Source: Lentisphaeria bacterium (GTDB lineage: Bacteria; Verrucomicrobiota; Lentisphaeria; JABSQK01; UBA12247). From it: a stretch of DNA of 11,220 nucleotides. The stretch lies in assembly GCA_003477185.1 (NCBI GenBank), contig DMTJ01000228.1, positions 1 through 11,220 on the forward strand. Reading direction: 5' to 3'. Under the pieces are notes generated by a model that was given only the letters and a program-made list of their open reading frames with translations, was not told the origin of the DNA and did no database searches. Positions 1 through 6,007 of this stretch are shown one piece after another. The position numbers and the translations under genes were made by a program. Position 1 is the first letter of the stretch. Each line of letters starts with the position of its first letter.

Positions 1-282
1 CTCCAAACTGGCGCTGCGACACTTTGGGCGTCCTTGGCCAGTGTGCAAAGGAGGTAGCTTGGCTCTCTGAGCCGAGCCGCGTTATGGCATTGGGCCTCGT
101 AAGTATTGGTCTCCCCGCACCCAGATAGAACTCGCCACTACCGCCCTCCGCAGAAAATACTCCAACTCACCTCCAGCAGGTGGACTGCGATTTGCGGCCA
201 CCTTAGCGGCAAGTTCTAGTGGCCTCTCAGAACACCCATGATGGATGCTGAAAGGCCGTACAGACATCAGTAGCTGGGACTA
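1..282. other. Left-edge non-coding stretch, nothing recognisable
   Basis: No reading frame here has a recognisable product. The longest is a 61-codon minus-strand frame at 82-267 with no family resemblance and no convincing ribosome binding site. A short GC-rich hairpin can be drawn at 58-76 (8 bp with one G-T pair and a 3-nt loop), but no T-run follows it. The stretch lies downstream of the small minus-strand gene that ends at 283 and could hold its 3' untranslated region. Confidence 0.4.
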
Positions 283-387
283 CTATTTCTTCTTATCCCG
301 CTTCGCTTGTCTCTTTTCCTTTGGTGTGAGCAGCGCCTTCTTCAATTGTTCGCGCTTTCCCTTATCCTTCTTCCCTGACTCGCCCAT
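283..387 (-). CDS. Small lysine-rich basic protein, 34 aa (KDKGKREQ type)
   Basis: This very small, highly basic protein begins MGESGKKDKGKREQ and ends in a run of Lys and Arg. About half of its 34 residues are Lys or Arg, and it has no hydrophobic segment, so a cytosolic, perhaps nucleic-acid-bound, state is likely. The ATG at 385-387 is preceded by AGGAGG (complement of 395-400) with a 7-nt spacer, an excellent ribosome binding site that fixes this start over upstream in-frame codons. From memory, similar short proteins with a KDKGKREQ-like N-terminus and a TPKEKR motif are annotated as hypothetical in several phyla; I know no assigned function. It is transcribed away from the amidase gene to its right. 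The strong SD and the resemblance support a real gene, but the short length keeps certainty moderate. Confidence 0.65.
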   Translation of the reverse strand: MGESGKKDKGKREQLKKALLTPKEKRQAKRDKKK

Positions 388-832
388 GACGAAGCCTCCT
401 GGTTTCTGATGCAACAGTAAGTGCGATAGGCTACCGTAAACCTGCCGGATAGCAAACTCGCAGCGCACGCTTACGCGCCCGAGCCATCACGAGGATGGGC
501 TTAGGAGTCGCGATTCGTGTTGAAACATCGGCAATAACCCTTCGGTCCATGACAGCGTGTGGCCAAAGACCGATCTCGACTGATCTCGCCGAATCCATGG
601 ATCCAAAATCGCAACGCAATGAGATGGAGAAAAAGAAACTCAACGGACTTGTCGAGCTTGGCCAGTTTCATATATCGAGCTTGTGAGTCCTGCTTCGGCC
701 AATTGGCACGGAGCGCTGGCAGTGGTACCTTTGCCCCGGCTGGCCGCGCAGTTGTCCGTAGCCCGGAAATCGTTGCCCTACTGACGGGGGCTCCAGGCCT
801 CTCTCCGTCGCCCCACGAAAGAACGTTGGTTC
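388..832. other. 445-bp gap between divergent genes, no supportable gene
   Basis: This gap separates the minus-strand small basic gene from the plus-strand amidase gene, so it should hold promoters for both. Several open frames of 60-120 codons cross it on both strands, but none has a recognisable motif. They overlap each other and lack ribosome binding sites. Short direct repeats are present (gatctcg at 572-578 and 582-588). I could not pick a convincing -35/-10 pair. Confidence 0.4.
395..400 (-). promoter_or_regulatory. Shine-Dalgarno AGGAGG for the small basic protein
   Basis: The minus strand reads AGGAGG, then 7 nt, then ATG. This is the best ribosome binding site in the left third of the window and decides the start of the 34-residue gene. 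Confidence 0.7.
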
Positions 833-1702
833 ATGAGAAAAAACCTCTCTGCTTTGCTCACTCTTGCCTTATGCTCTCTCGCGTCAGCGGAGGTCATACA
901 CGTGGTGCGAAAAAATGACACCCTGCACGGCATCGCCCGCAAATACGGCACATCAGCTGCCGACTTGAAGGCATACAATAATATTTCTAACCCAGACCTG
1001 CTGTTGGTCGGCAGCAAGCTGAAGATCTGCTCCAAGCAGGCACGAAATGTGACTTATGTCGTCAGGAAGGGCGACAGTTTGGCAGCGGTTGCATCGCGCT
1101 TTGGGGTGAAAACCTCGACTCTGGCCCGAATCAACAGGATTAGCCGCCCCGACCTGATTAGGGTAGGCCGCAAGCTTACAGTGCCAGCTGCGGGAGGTAC
1201 GGCTCCCTCGCGTCTTCCAGCGGTCCAGCGGCAAGCATTGGCCAAGATTCGCCCGACCCCCAAGAAATGGACTAAGATCGTCATCCATCATTCCGCGACC
1301 CCTGTCGATGATGCCGTGAACATGCATCGCGTGCACGAAGACAGGGGCATGGAAAATGGCCTGGCCTATCATTTCGTCATTTCCAACGGGTCCCGGAAGG
1401 CGAGCGACGGCGAAATCTACATCAGCAAAAGATGGAAGGATCAACTGGATGGAGGCCACGTCAAAAAACTGGCCTGGAATCAGACCTGCATCGGCATCTG
1501 CCTTATCGGGAATTTTGAATTGCGTCCCCCTACGACGAAACAACTCGACGCGCTCCTCGGCTTGTGCGAGTATTTAATGGAACAGTGCAACATTTCTGCG
1601 GAAAAGGTCACCACGCATAAAATTCTTCACCCCGGCCACACCGTTTGTCCTGGGAAAAATTTTTCGCTCTCTGCGTTTAGTGAGAAAATCTCTTCGCGAT
1701 GA
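833..1702 (+). CDS. Secreted LysM-LysM N-acetylmuramoyl-L-alanine amidase (PGRP/Amidase_2)
   Basis: This is a predicted exported peptidoglycan hydrolase of 289 aa that would cut the bond between N-acetylmuramic acid and L-alanine of the stem peptide. Residues 1-19 form a Sec signal peptide (Arg/Lys N-terminus, Leu-rich core, Ala-Ser-Ala before Glu20). The Cys at 14 does not sit in a good lipobox, so signal peptidase I cleavage is favoured. Two LysM domains follow at about 21-66 and 74-118, each with a VVRKxDxL opening and an N-x-I-S-x-P-D-L turn. A linker leads to an Amidase_2/PGRP domain at about 145-289. Likely zinc ligands are the His of IHHS (152/153), His262 and Cys272 in VCPGK; YHFVI (179-183) is also typical of the fold. 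The ATG at 833 is chosen because it gives the signal peptide, although the SD is weak. It appears to be a single-gene unit. A cell-wall remodelling or recycling role is inferred. Confidence 0.9.
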   Translation: MRKNLSALLTLALCSLASAEVIHVVRKNDTLHGIARKYGTSAADLKAYNNISNPDLLLVGSKLKICSKQARNVTYVVRKGDSLAAVASRFGVKTSTLARINRISRPDLIRVGRKLTVPAAGGTAPSRLPAVQRQALAKIRPTPKKWTKIVIHHSATPVDDAVNMHRVHEDRGMENGLAYHFVISNGSRKASDGEIYISKRWKDQLDGGHVKKLAWNQTCIGICLIGNFELRPPTTKQLDALLGLCEYLMEQCNISAEKVTTHKILHPGHTVCPGKNFSLSAFSEKISSR

Positions 1703-1895
1703 AGTGTGTGAAAAGGTTGGGCCGCGATGGCCCGGCCGTCTGAGTTCTGGATTTTACGCGCGACGGCGTGGAGTGTGGGCCAACTGCTGTTCCGCCCAAG
1801 GCGCCAAATTCTCCCGGAAGACTTGCCCGGCTGCTGGCGTCGCTCGGAACTTTCCTGGCTCCAGGTCAATGACTATTGCCCATGTTTGCCGGTAG
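1703..1895. other. Spacer between amidase gene and pseudogene patch
   Basis: A small GC-only hairpin (GGGCC, 5-nt loop, GGCCC) lies at 1719-1733, 16 bases past the amidase stop. It has no T-run, so it is a poor candidate for a factor-independent terminator. The dehydratase frame found downstream continues upstream through here without a recognisable dehydratase sequence and is closed by a TAG at 1893-1895. This may be further decayed sequence from the same lost gene, but I cannot show it. Confidence 0.3.
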
Positions 1896-2480
1896 CGCCC
1901 CGTCACGGCGCTCACCAGCGCGTCTGGCACAGACGTGCCACGCGCGGTGTGCGAGATCGTGCTGGCTGATGCGCTCGCTGCCAAGAATGGCCGGCTCAAT
2001 TCAGACAGCTTCATATCGCAGCCCTACCTGCTCGCGCACGAGACAATCTACGGTGATCTGCTTCTCTACGGCTCCCTCTTGCATGGCATTACCGGCATCG
2101 CGAATTGCGCAGCAGACAACATCGTTGGCACCAGCCGACCGGCCCCCAACCCGAGCGAATGGATGCAACCGCCGCTGTGGCGCCCCTGAGTCACCGATCC
2201 GTTGGTAATCGATTGCAGCTTCCAGATGATGATCCTGTGGGCATCAGACCAGTATCAGGCGGCGTCGCTGCACTGCTATGTCGGCGCTTATCGCCAGTAC
2301 CAGCGGGCATTCCCGAAGGGCGACGTGAGAAGCCTTGCGCACGTAAAGCAATCGAGCCAGAAAAGGGCGGTGGGCGATATTGACTTCGTCGATGGGGGCG
2401 GGAGGCTCGTGGCAGGCATGGATGACTACGCGTGCGTGATTGACGCCTCGTTGAACGAGTTATCTCGCGACCGCATGTCG
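1896..2480 (+). pseudogene. Remnant of a PKS-type dehydratase domain (C-terminal part)
   Basis: One plus-strand frame reads like the C-terminal part of the product-template/dehydratase region of multidomain polyketide or polyunsaturated-fatty-acid-type synthases. Recognisable pieces in order are CEIVLADAL (about 1950-1976), LLHGITGIA with a following AP-x-PSEWM segment, DPLVIDCSFQ (2196-2225), CYVGAYRQYQRAFP, and DIDFVDGGGRLVAGMDDY. The Asp of VIDCSFQ (2211-2213) and the Gln four residues later match the conserved D-x-x-x-Q of PKS dehydratases (established family knowledge). The frame is broken by TGA at 2187-2189 and bounded upstream by TAG at 1893-1895. There is no N-terminal dehydratase half with its catalytic His, and no ketosynthase or acyltransferase domain. 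The frame then runs out of register into KAS III sequence. I read it as a dead gene fragment rather than a short functional protein. The family call is by pattern memory. Confidence 0.72.
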
Positions 2481-2835
2481 TGTTGCGGACGAACTTGGGA
2501 TTCGGAGCGCTGCCTGGGGCTATGATCTCAGCAAAGCCTATACGGCGTTCTCAACGGCATGCTGGATGTCGCCAATCGCATTGAACTTGGCCAGATTCGT
2601 GTCGGCATGGTGGTCTCCTGTGAGGCGGCGCGAGAGATCATGGAGATCATGATTCGGCATTACGCGTGAGAAGGACTTTTGCGCCTTTCCATTTCTCGGC
2701 AATATCGATACGGTGTCGTTGCCGCTGACCACGGCCATCGCCGGGGAACGTGGCGTGATGCGCCCCGGCGGGCGCGTTTGCCTCTTTGGCATTGGCTCTG
2801 GCCTGAACTGCGTGATCTTGGGGCTGGAGTGGTAG
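2455..2835 (+). pseudogene. Remnant of ketoacyl-ACP synthase III (FabH-like), frameshifted and deleted
   Basis: Pieces of a beta-ketoacyl-ACP synthase III (thiolase fold) lie in two frames. First, 2461-2550 reads TACRVADELG then YDLSKAYTAF, the active-site helix region, where the nucleophilic Cys of the family is replaced by Tyr (codon 2539-2541). Next, in another frame, 2553-2666 reads NGMLDVANRIELGQIRVGMV and on to REIMEIMIRHYA, then TGA at 2667-2669. Back in the first frame, 2683-2835 reads FLGNIDTVSLPLT, an ERGVMRPGG turn and the C-terminal signature GIGSGLNCVILGLEW before TAG. The GN of FLGNID matches the catalytic Asn motif of FabH. About the first 90 residues and roughly 100 residues between the second and third pieces (the stretch with the catalytic His) are missing, estimated from the usual FabH length of about 320-340 aa. 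It overlaps the end of the dehydratase remnant, suggesting a deletion joined two neighbouring genes. Confidence 0.8.
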
Positions 2836-2996
2836 GACGGCCACACTGAAGTCGCAGCTCAAACGCCCAACGTAGTCCTCTGAGGTGCATGGATGGGGAG
2901 CAGCGGCAAAAAGTTTTAGAAGCAGCTGTAATTTGGAGTGAGTGAGGGAAGATGTTAAGGAACTGACAATTTGTCTTTCTGAACTGTTCGATTGGA
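2836..2996. other. Convergent intergenic spacer, no clear terminator
   Basis: This spacer lies between the plus-strand KAS III relic and the minus-strand radC gene, which face each other. A short palindrome (GACAA, 1-nt centre, TTGTC) sits just past the radC stop, around 2964-2974. Neither strand shows a hairpin plus T-run that would qualify as a factor-independent terminator. Confidence 0.3.
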
Positions 2997-3716
2997 TTAG
3001 ATCAGCTGTGCTTCGCGGAGGCTGAAGTAGTCGCGGGGGCGCTCTTCCGTGGCGCGGCCGAGAATGACGTGATCGACGAGGGGGATGTCGAGCACTTTGC
3101 CAGCTTCGACCATCTTTTTGGTGGCTTGGATGTCGGCCGCGGAGGGAGTTGGGTCGCCAGATGGATGGTTGTGGGCAAGGACTATCTTGGTGGCGCCTAA
3201 CTGTACGGCGCGGCGGAAGACCTCACGGGCATGGATGGGGACTTGGTTTACCAGACCTTCGGTGACACGAAAGTCACCCAACGCCATACTCTTGGTGTCG
3301 AGCAGCAAGACGCGGAGTTGCTCCGTCTGCAAGTCCAAGAACTTTAGCCGGAAGTAGGCGGCCGCTTCAGCAGGTGAGGCGACGCAGGAGCGCTGCATCT
3401 TGGCATCGGCCATGCGCTTGGCCAGGGAAAATATTGCTTTGAGGTGTGCGGACTTAGCAGCGCCGATGCCGGACACAGCTGTAAGGTCTGCGGAGTCCGC
3501 AGTGGCCAGGCGGGCTAAATCGTTGTCACAATTGTGGAGCAACTGGCGGGCAATGTCGAGCGCAGAGCGGCGAGGGGTGCCAGTACGGAGGATGATCGCG
3601 AGCAATTCTTCAGTACTGAGGGCATCGCCGCCCAAGCGATGAAGTCGCTCACGGGGGCGGCTCTCCTCCGGAAGATCCGTAATCCGGAAGTGCTTGGGCT
3701 CGAGAGCAAGGTCCAA
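2997..3716 (-). CDS. radC: RadC family JAMM/MPN-domain protein
   Basis: The 239-aa product has the full RadC layout. An N-terminal segment carries the hallmark LPEESRPRERL (15-25) and ALSTEELLAIILRTG (32-46). A helix-hairpin-helix-like stretch lies around 79-93 (VSGIGAAKSA). A C-terminal JAB/JAMM metal-binding domain covers about 118-239 with AHNHPSGDPTPSAAD (181-195), where His182, His184 and Asp195 are expected zinc ligands and Glu132 is the likely partner. Despite the old name, its role in DNA repair is not firmly established; the family is a predicted metalloprotease-like or nuclease-like fold. The only plausible start is TTG at 3714-3716, because the next in-frame start codon falls after the conserved RPRERL. 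It begins 3 nt after the stop of the upstream flavoprotein gene and in the same frame, with no good SD of its own, so translation by re-initiation is likely. Confidence 0.94.
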   Translation of the reverse strand: MDLALEPKHFRITDLPEESRPRERLHRLGGDALSTEELLAIILRTGTPRRSALDIARQLLHNCDNDLARLATADSADLTAVSGIGAAKSAHLKAIFSLAKRMADAKMQRSCVASPAEAAAYFRLKFLDLQTEQLRVLLLDTKSMALGDFRVTEGLVNQVPIHAREVFRRAVQLGATKIVLAHNHPSGDPTPSAADIQATKKMVEAGKVLDIPLVDHVILGRATEERPRDYFSLREAQLI

Positions 3717-3719
3717 GTA

Positions 3720-4937
3720 TCAGACCCAGCTGCTGAGATCGTTGTCCGCGTCCAATAGTTCGGACTCGCGCCCGGCGATTGTTGTGCGGGCAGCAATGAT
3801 CTTCTTGAGTGTACTGAAGAGCCTGGGCGGAAGCCCGATGGTCATGCAGCCTACGAGCACATCGTCACGGACGTAAAACTCTGCCACTTGATTGTCGGAA
3901 TAGGTGCCGCGCACAAAAATCTGACAGCCATGAGGCAGGAGGCCTGCTGCGTTTATGCGCAGGCCGAAGATCTCGGACCAGACGTAGCTAAGGTGGTCAT
4001 AGGTTTCATTGGCACCGGCCATGTTGCGGCCTGCGCAACCGCCTGACATGCGGGCGTGCCCCCAGTGCTCGACGCGTCTCATGGCGCCCAGATAGGGATC
4101 GGGGTAACAGCAGACGTCTCCGGCTGCATAAATATCGGGGTGCGACGTTCGCAAAGTCTGATCGACGATGATTCCGTTGTCGATCTCGAGCTCAGCTGCG
4201 ATGGCTAGTTCTACGTTTGGCGAGATTCCAATGCCGACGACGACAAAGTCACCAGCGACTTCGGCGCGTTCGGTCATAACTGTGCAAGGCTTGCCCACTT
4301 GGACTGCGGTGATGGCCTGACTCATCAGAAATTTGACGCCCTTGGCTTCGCAGTAGCTGCGAATCATGGCGCTGGCTTCTGGGGTTGCGACGCGCTCCCA
4401 GAGGCGGCTCTCGCGTTCAACGACGGTGACCTTTACGCCTTTGGCAGCGATGGTCGCTGCGAGTTCAAGTCCAATAAAACCGGCACCGATGATGACCGCG
4501 ACCTCTGCGGTCTCGGCAGCCTCAGCAATGCGTTGGGCATCGGCAACCGTGCGAAGCACGTGCAGGCGCGGATCGTTGCCGCCGGCGATGGGGGGCAGAC
4601 GCGGGGTGCCACCAGTGGCGAGCAGAATTTTATCGAAACCGACCTCGGTGCCATTGTCCAGGCGCACGACTTTGCGCGTCATGTCGAGCGAGGTGACCTT
4701 TCGGCCGAGTATGGTCTCAATTTTCAGGCGCTCGTACTCGTCTTTGCGCGGGAAAAAGAGGCGCTCGCGGGGCATGGAGCCGGCGAGGAACTGCTTCGAG
4801 AGGGGAGGGCGGTTGTAGGGAAGCTCCGGCTCCTCGGACACAATGGTGATGAGCCCGTCTGCATCTAGGCCTCGAATGCCCTTGGCGGCTTCGTGGCAGG
4901 CTAGTCCACCACCGATCAATAGATAGCGAGTGCTCAT
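3720..4937 (-). CDS. FAD-dependent NAD(P)H:ferredoxin reductase-like flavoprotein
   Basis: The 405-aa product belongs to the pyridine-nucleotide-disulfide-type reductases, closest by motif to ferredoxin reductases of oxygenase systems (BphA4/putidaredoxin-reductase/AIFM3 type). The FAD-binding start is YLLIGGGLACHEAA (5-18), followed by LPYNRPPLSK (39-48) and the ATGG strand (107-110). The NAD(P)H-binding Rossmann motif is VIIGAGFIGLELA (148-160). The second FAD contact is IYAAGDV (269-275), followed by RVEHWGHARMSG, typical of this family. Residues from about 315 form the C-terminal reductase interface domain. No CxxC redox-active pair is seen in the FAD domain, arguing against a thioredoxin- or glutathione-reductase mechanism. 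The ATG at 4935-4937 is chosen over the longer open frame because it has an AGGAG 7 nt upstream and starts right at the FAD motif. It overlaps the msrBA stop (ATGA). The electron acceptor is unknown: no ferredoxin, Rieske protein or P450 lies in the window. Confidence 0.9.
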   Translation of the reverse strand: MSTRYLLIGGGLACHEAAKGIRGLDADGLITIVSEEPELPYNRPPLSKQFLAGSMPRERLFFPRKDEYERLKIETILGRKVTSLDMTRKVVRLDNGTEVGFDKILLATGGTPRLPPIAGGNDPRLHVLRTVADAQRIAEAAETAEVAVIIGAGFIGLELAATIAAKGVKVTVVERESRLWERVATPEASAMIRSYCEAKGVKFLMSQAITAVQVGKPCTVMTERAEVAGDFVVVGIGISPNVELAIAAELEIDNGIIVDQTLRTSHPDIYAAGDVCCYPDPYLGAMRRVEHWGHARMSGGCAGRNMAGANETYDHLSYVWSEIFGLRINAAGLLPHGCQIFVRGTYSDNQVAEFYVRDDVLVGCMTIGLPPRLFSTLKKIIAARTTIAGRESELLDADNDLSSWV

Positions 4938-5863
4938 CCCTCCTCTCCTGATTGTTGAAACCGTTTCGTATAGGTGTGGCAGTACGGCTGCTTGGCGTGC
5001 CGCGCATAGTATTCCTGATGATAGTCTTCTGCTGGCCAAAACTTGGCGACCGGTGTGAGTTCTGTGACGACGTTGAGGCCTTGGTCGCGAAGCTGATTGA
5101 TCAGCCGCTCTGCAGTCTGCCGCTGAGCCTCATCTGCGAAGTAGATCGCAGAGCGGTACTGAGTCCCGATGTCCGGCCCCTGGCGATCTACTTCGGTCGG
5201 GTCATGGATTTCGAAGAACAGCTTGGCGAGGGTCTCGAAGTCGGTGCGTGCAGGGTTGAATTGCACTTGGACTGCTTCGGCGTGGCCGGTCACTCCGTCG
5301 CAGACTTGGCGGTAGTCAGGTTGCTCGACGTGCCCGCCCATGTAGCCGGAGGAGACTTTTAATACGCCCGGCGCCCGTTCGAAGTGGTACTCGACGCCCC
5401 AGAAGCAGCCGCCAGCAAACCAGGCTGTGGCGTGCTCTGTAGGATCTGATTCGAAGCGCAGAGAAATGGAGTTCACGCAGTGGCGAGTATTTTTCTCGGT
5501 GAGACGCTCGCCAGCAAAGACATGGCCTAGGTGACCATCGCAGGTGGCACAGAGGATTTCTGTGCGGTGGCCATCGGCATCCCGCGCGTGTCTGACGGCG
5601 TCAGCGATCTCGTCGTCAAACGAGGGCCAGCCACAGCCGGAGTGAAACTTGTCGGTGCTGCGGTAGAGCGCGGCATCGCAGGCGCGGCAATGATAGGTCC
5701 CGGTTGCTTCATGGTCAGTAAAGCGACCGGTGTTCGCTGGCTCTGTGCCCTTGTGTTGCAGGACAAATTGTTCTGCGCGTGTTAGATTCTCGATCAAGAG
5801 TTGCTCCGTAATTCGGGTGCCACCGGCCAGGTACTGCCAGCCGAGGCTATGGGGTAGGTCCAC
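4934..5863 (-). CDS. msrBA: Bifunctional methionine sulfoxide reductase MsrB-MsrA fusion
   Basis: This fusion reduces both stereoisomers of methionine sulfoxide in oxidised proteins: MsrB acts on the R form and MsrA on the S form, normally with thioredoxin as reductant (known for the families). The MsrB domain comes first (about 26-138). It has two zinc CxxC pairs, YHCRAC (Cys59, Cys62) and LCATC (Cys105, Cys108), plus SGCGWPSF (75-82) and the catalytic Cys129 in RHCVNSISLRF. The MsrA domain follows (about 145-300) with catalytic Cys153 in GGCFWGVEYHF, the VCDGVTGHAEAV segment and GTQYRSAIYF. The linker is only about 8 residues. No signal peptide is visible, so it should be cytosolic. The longest frame starts at GTG (5861-5863) without an SD. 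A TTG at 5795-5797, preceded by GGAG with a 6-nt spacer, would remove 22 residues and sits nearer the MsrB domain, so it is a serious alternative. The stop overlaps the start of the flavoprotein gene. Confidence 0.95.
   Translation of the reverse strand: MDLPHSLGWQYLAGGTRITEQLLIENLTRAEQFVLQHKGTEPANTGRFTDHEATGTYHCRACDAALYRSTDKFHSGCGWPSFDDEIADAVRHARDADGHRTEILCATCDGHLGHVFAGERLTEKNTRHCVNSISLRFESDPTEHATAWFAGGCFWGVEYHFERAPGVLKVSSGYMGGHVEQPDYRQVCDGVTGHAEAVQVQFNPARTDFETLAKLFFEIHDPTEVDRQGPDIGTQYRSAIYFADEAQRQTAERLINQLRDQGLNVVTELTPVAKFWPAEDYHQEYYARHAKQPYCHTYTKRFQQSGEEG
4945..4949 (-). promoter_or_regulatory. Shine-Dalgarno for the flavoprotein gene, inside the msrBA 3' end
   Basis: The minus strand reads AGGAG, then 7 nt, then the ATG at 4937. 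A second AGGAG lies closer to the ATG. This purine run is made by the last msrBA codons (Ser-Gly-Glu-Glu-Gly-stop), so the C-terminus of MsrBA doubles as the ribosome binding site of the next gene. It fixes the start and supports translational coupling. Confidence 0.75.
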
Positions 5864-6007
5864 AGATTAGTGTCGATCACACCGTCTGAGGCCGTAGGCT
5901 CCAGAGCGGCGCGCTGCCAAGGATTGTGTATCCGATTCCGACTGTTTGCAATCTGTCTTCTCACGATCCACGGAAAGCGGAGGCAGTTTGCGCACAATCA
6001 GGACGCC
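5864..6007. other. Spacer between lysyl-tRNA synthetase and msrBA, possible promoter
   Basis: This 144-bp gap is long enough for msrBA to have its own promoter. The best candidate on the minus strand is TTGCAA (5946-5951) with a 17-bp spacer to CACAAT (5923-5928), each matching 4 of 6 sigma-70 consensus bases. This is weak and could be chance. No terminator-like hairpin with a T-run follows the synthetase stop. Confidence 0.2.

Noticed and set aside
82..267. 61-codon minus-strand frame at the left edge
   Set aside because: It has no ribosome binding site, motif or resemblance to a known family; it may be chance.
690..710. TTGGCACG followed by GCTGGC, resembling a sigma-54 promoter
   Set aside because: The spacing puts TG, not GC, at the required -12 position, so the element does not fit the consensus.
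953..1543. 196-codon minus-strand open frame
   Set aside because: It is antisense to the LysM/amidase gene and shows no family features.
1719..1733. GGGCC/GGCCC hairpin after the amidase gene
   Set aside because: It is only 5 bp with no T-run, so it is not a supportable terminator.
4299..4868. 189-codon plus-strand open frame
   Set aside because: It is antisense to the FAD/NAD(P)H flavoprotein gene, whose Rossmann motifs are coded on the minus strand.
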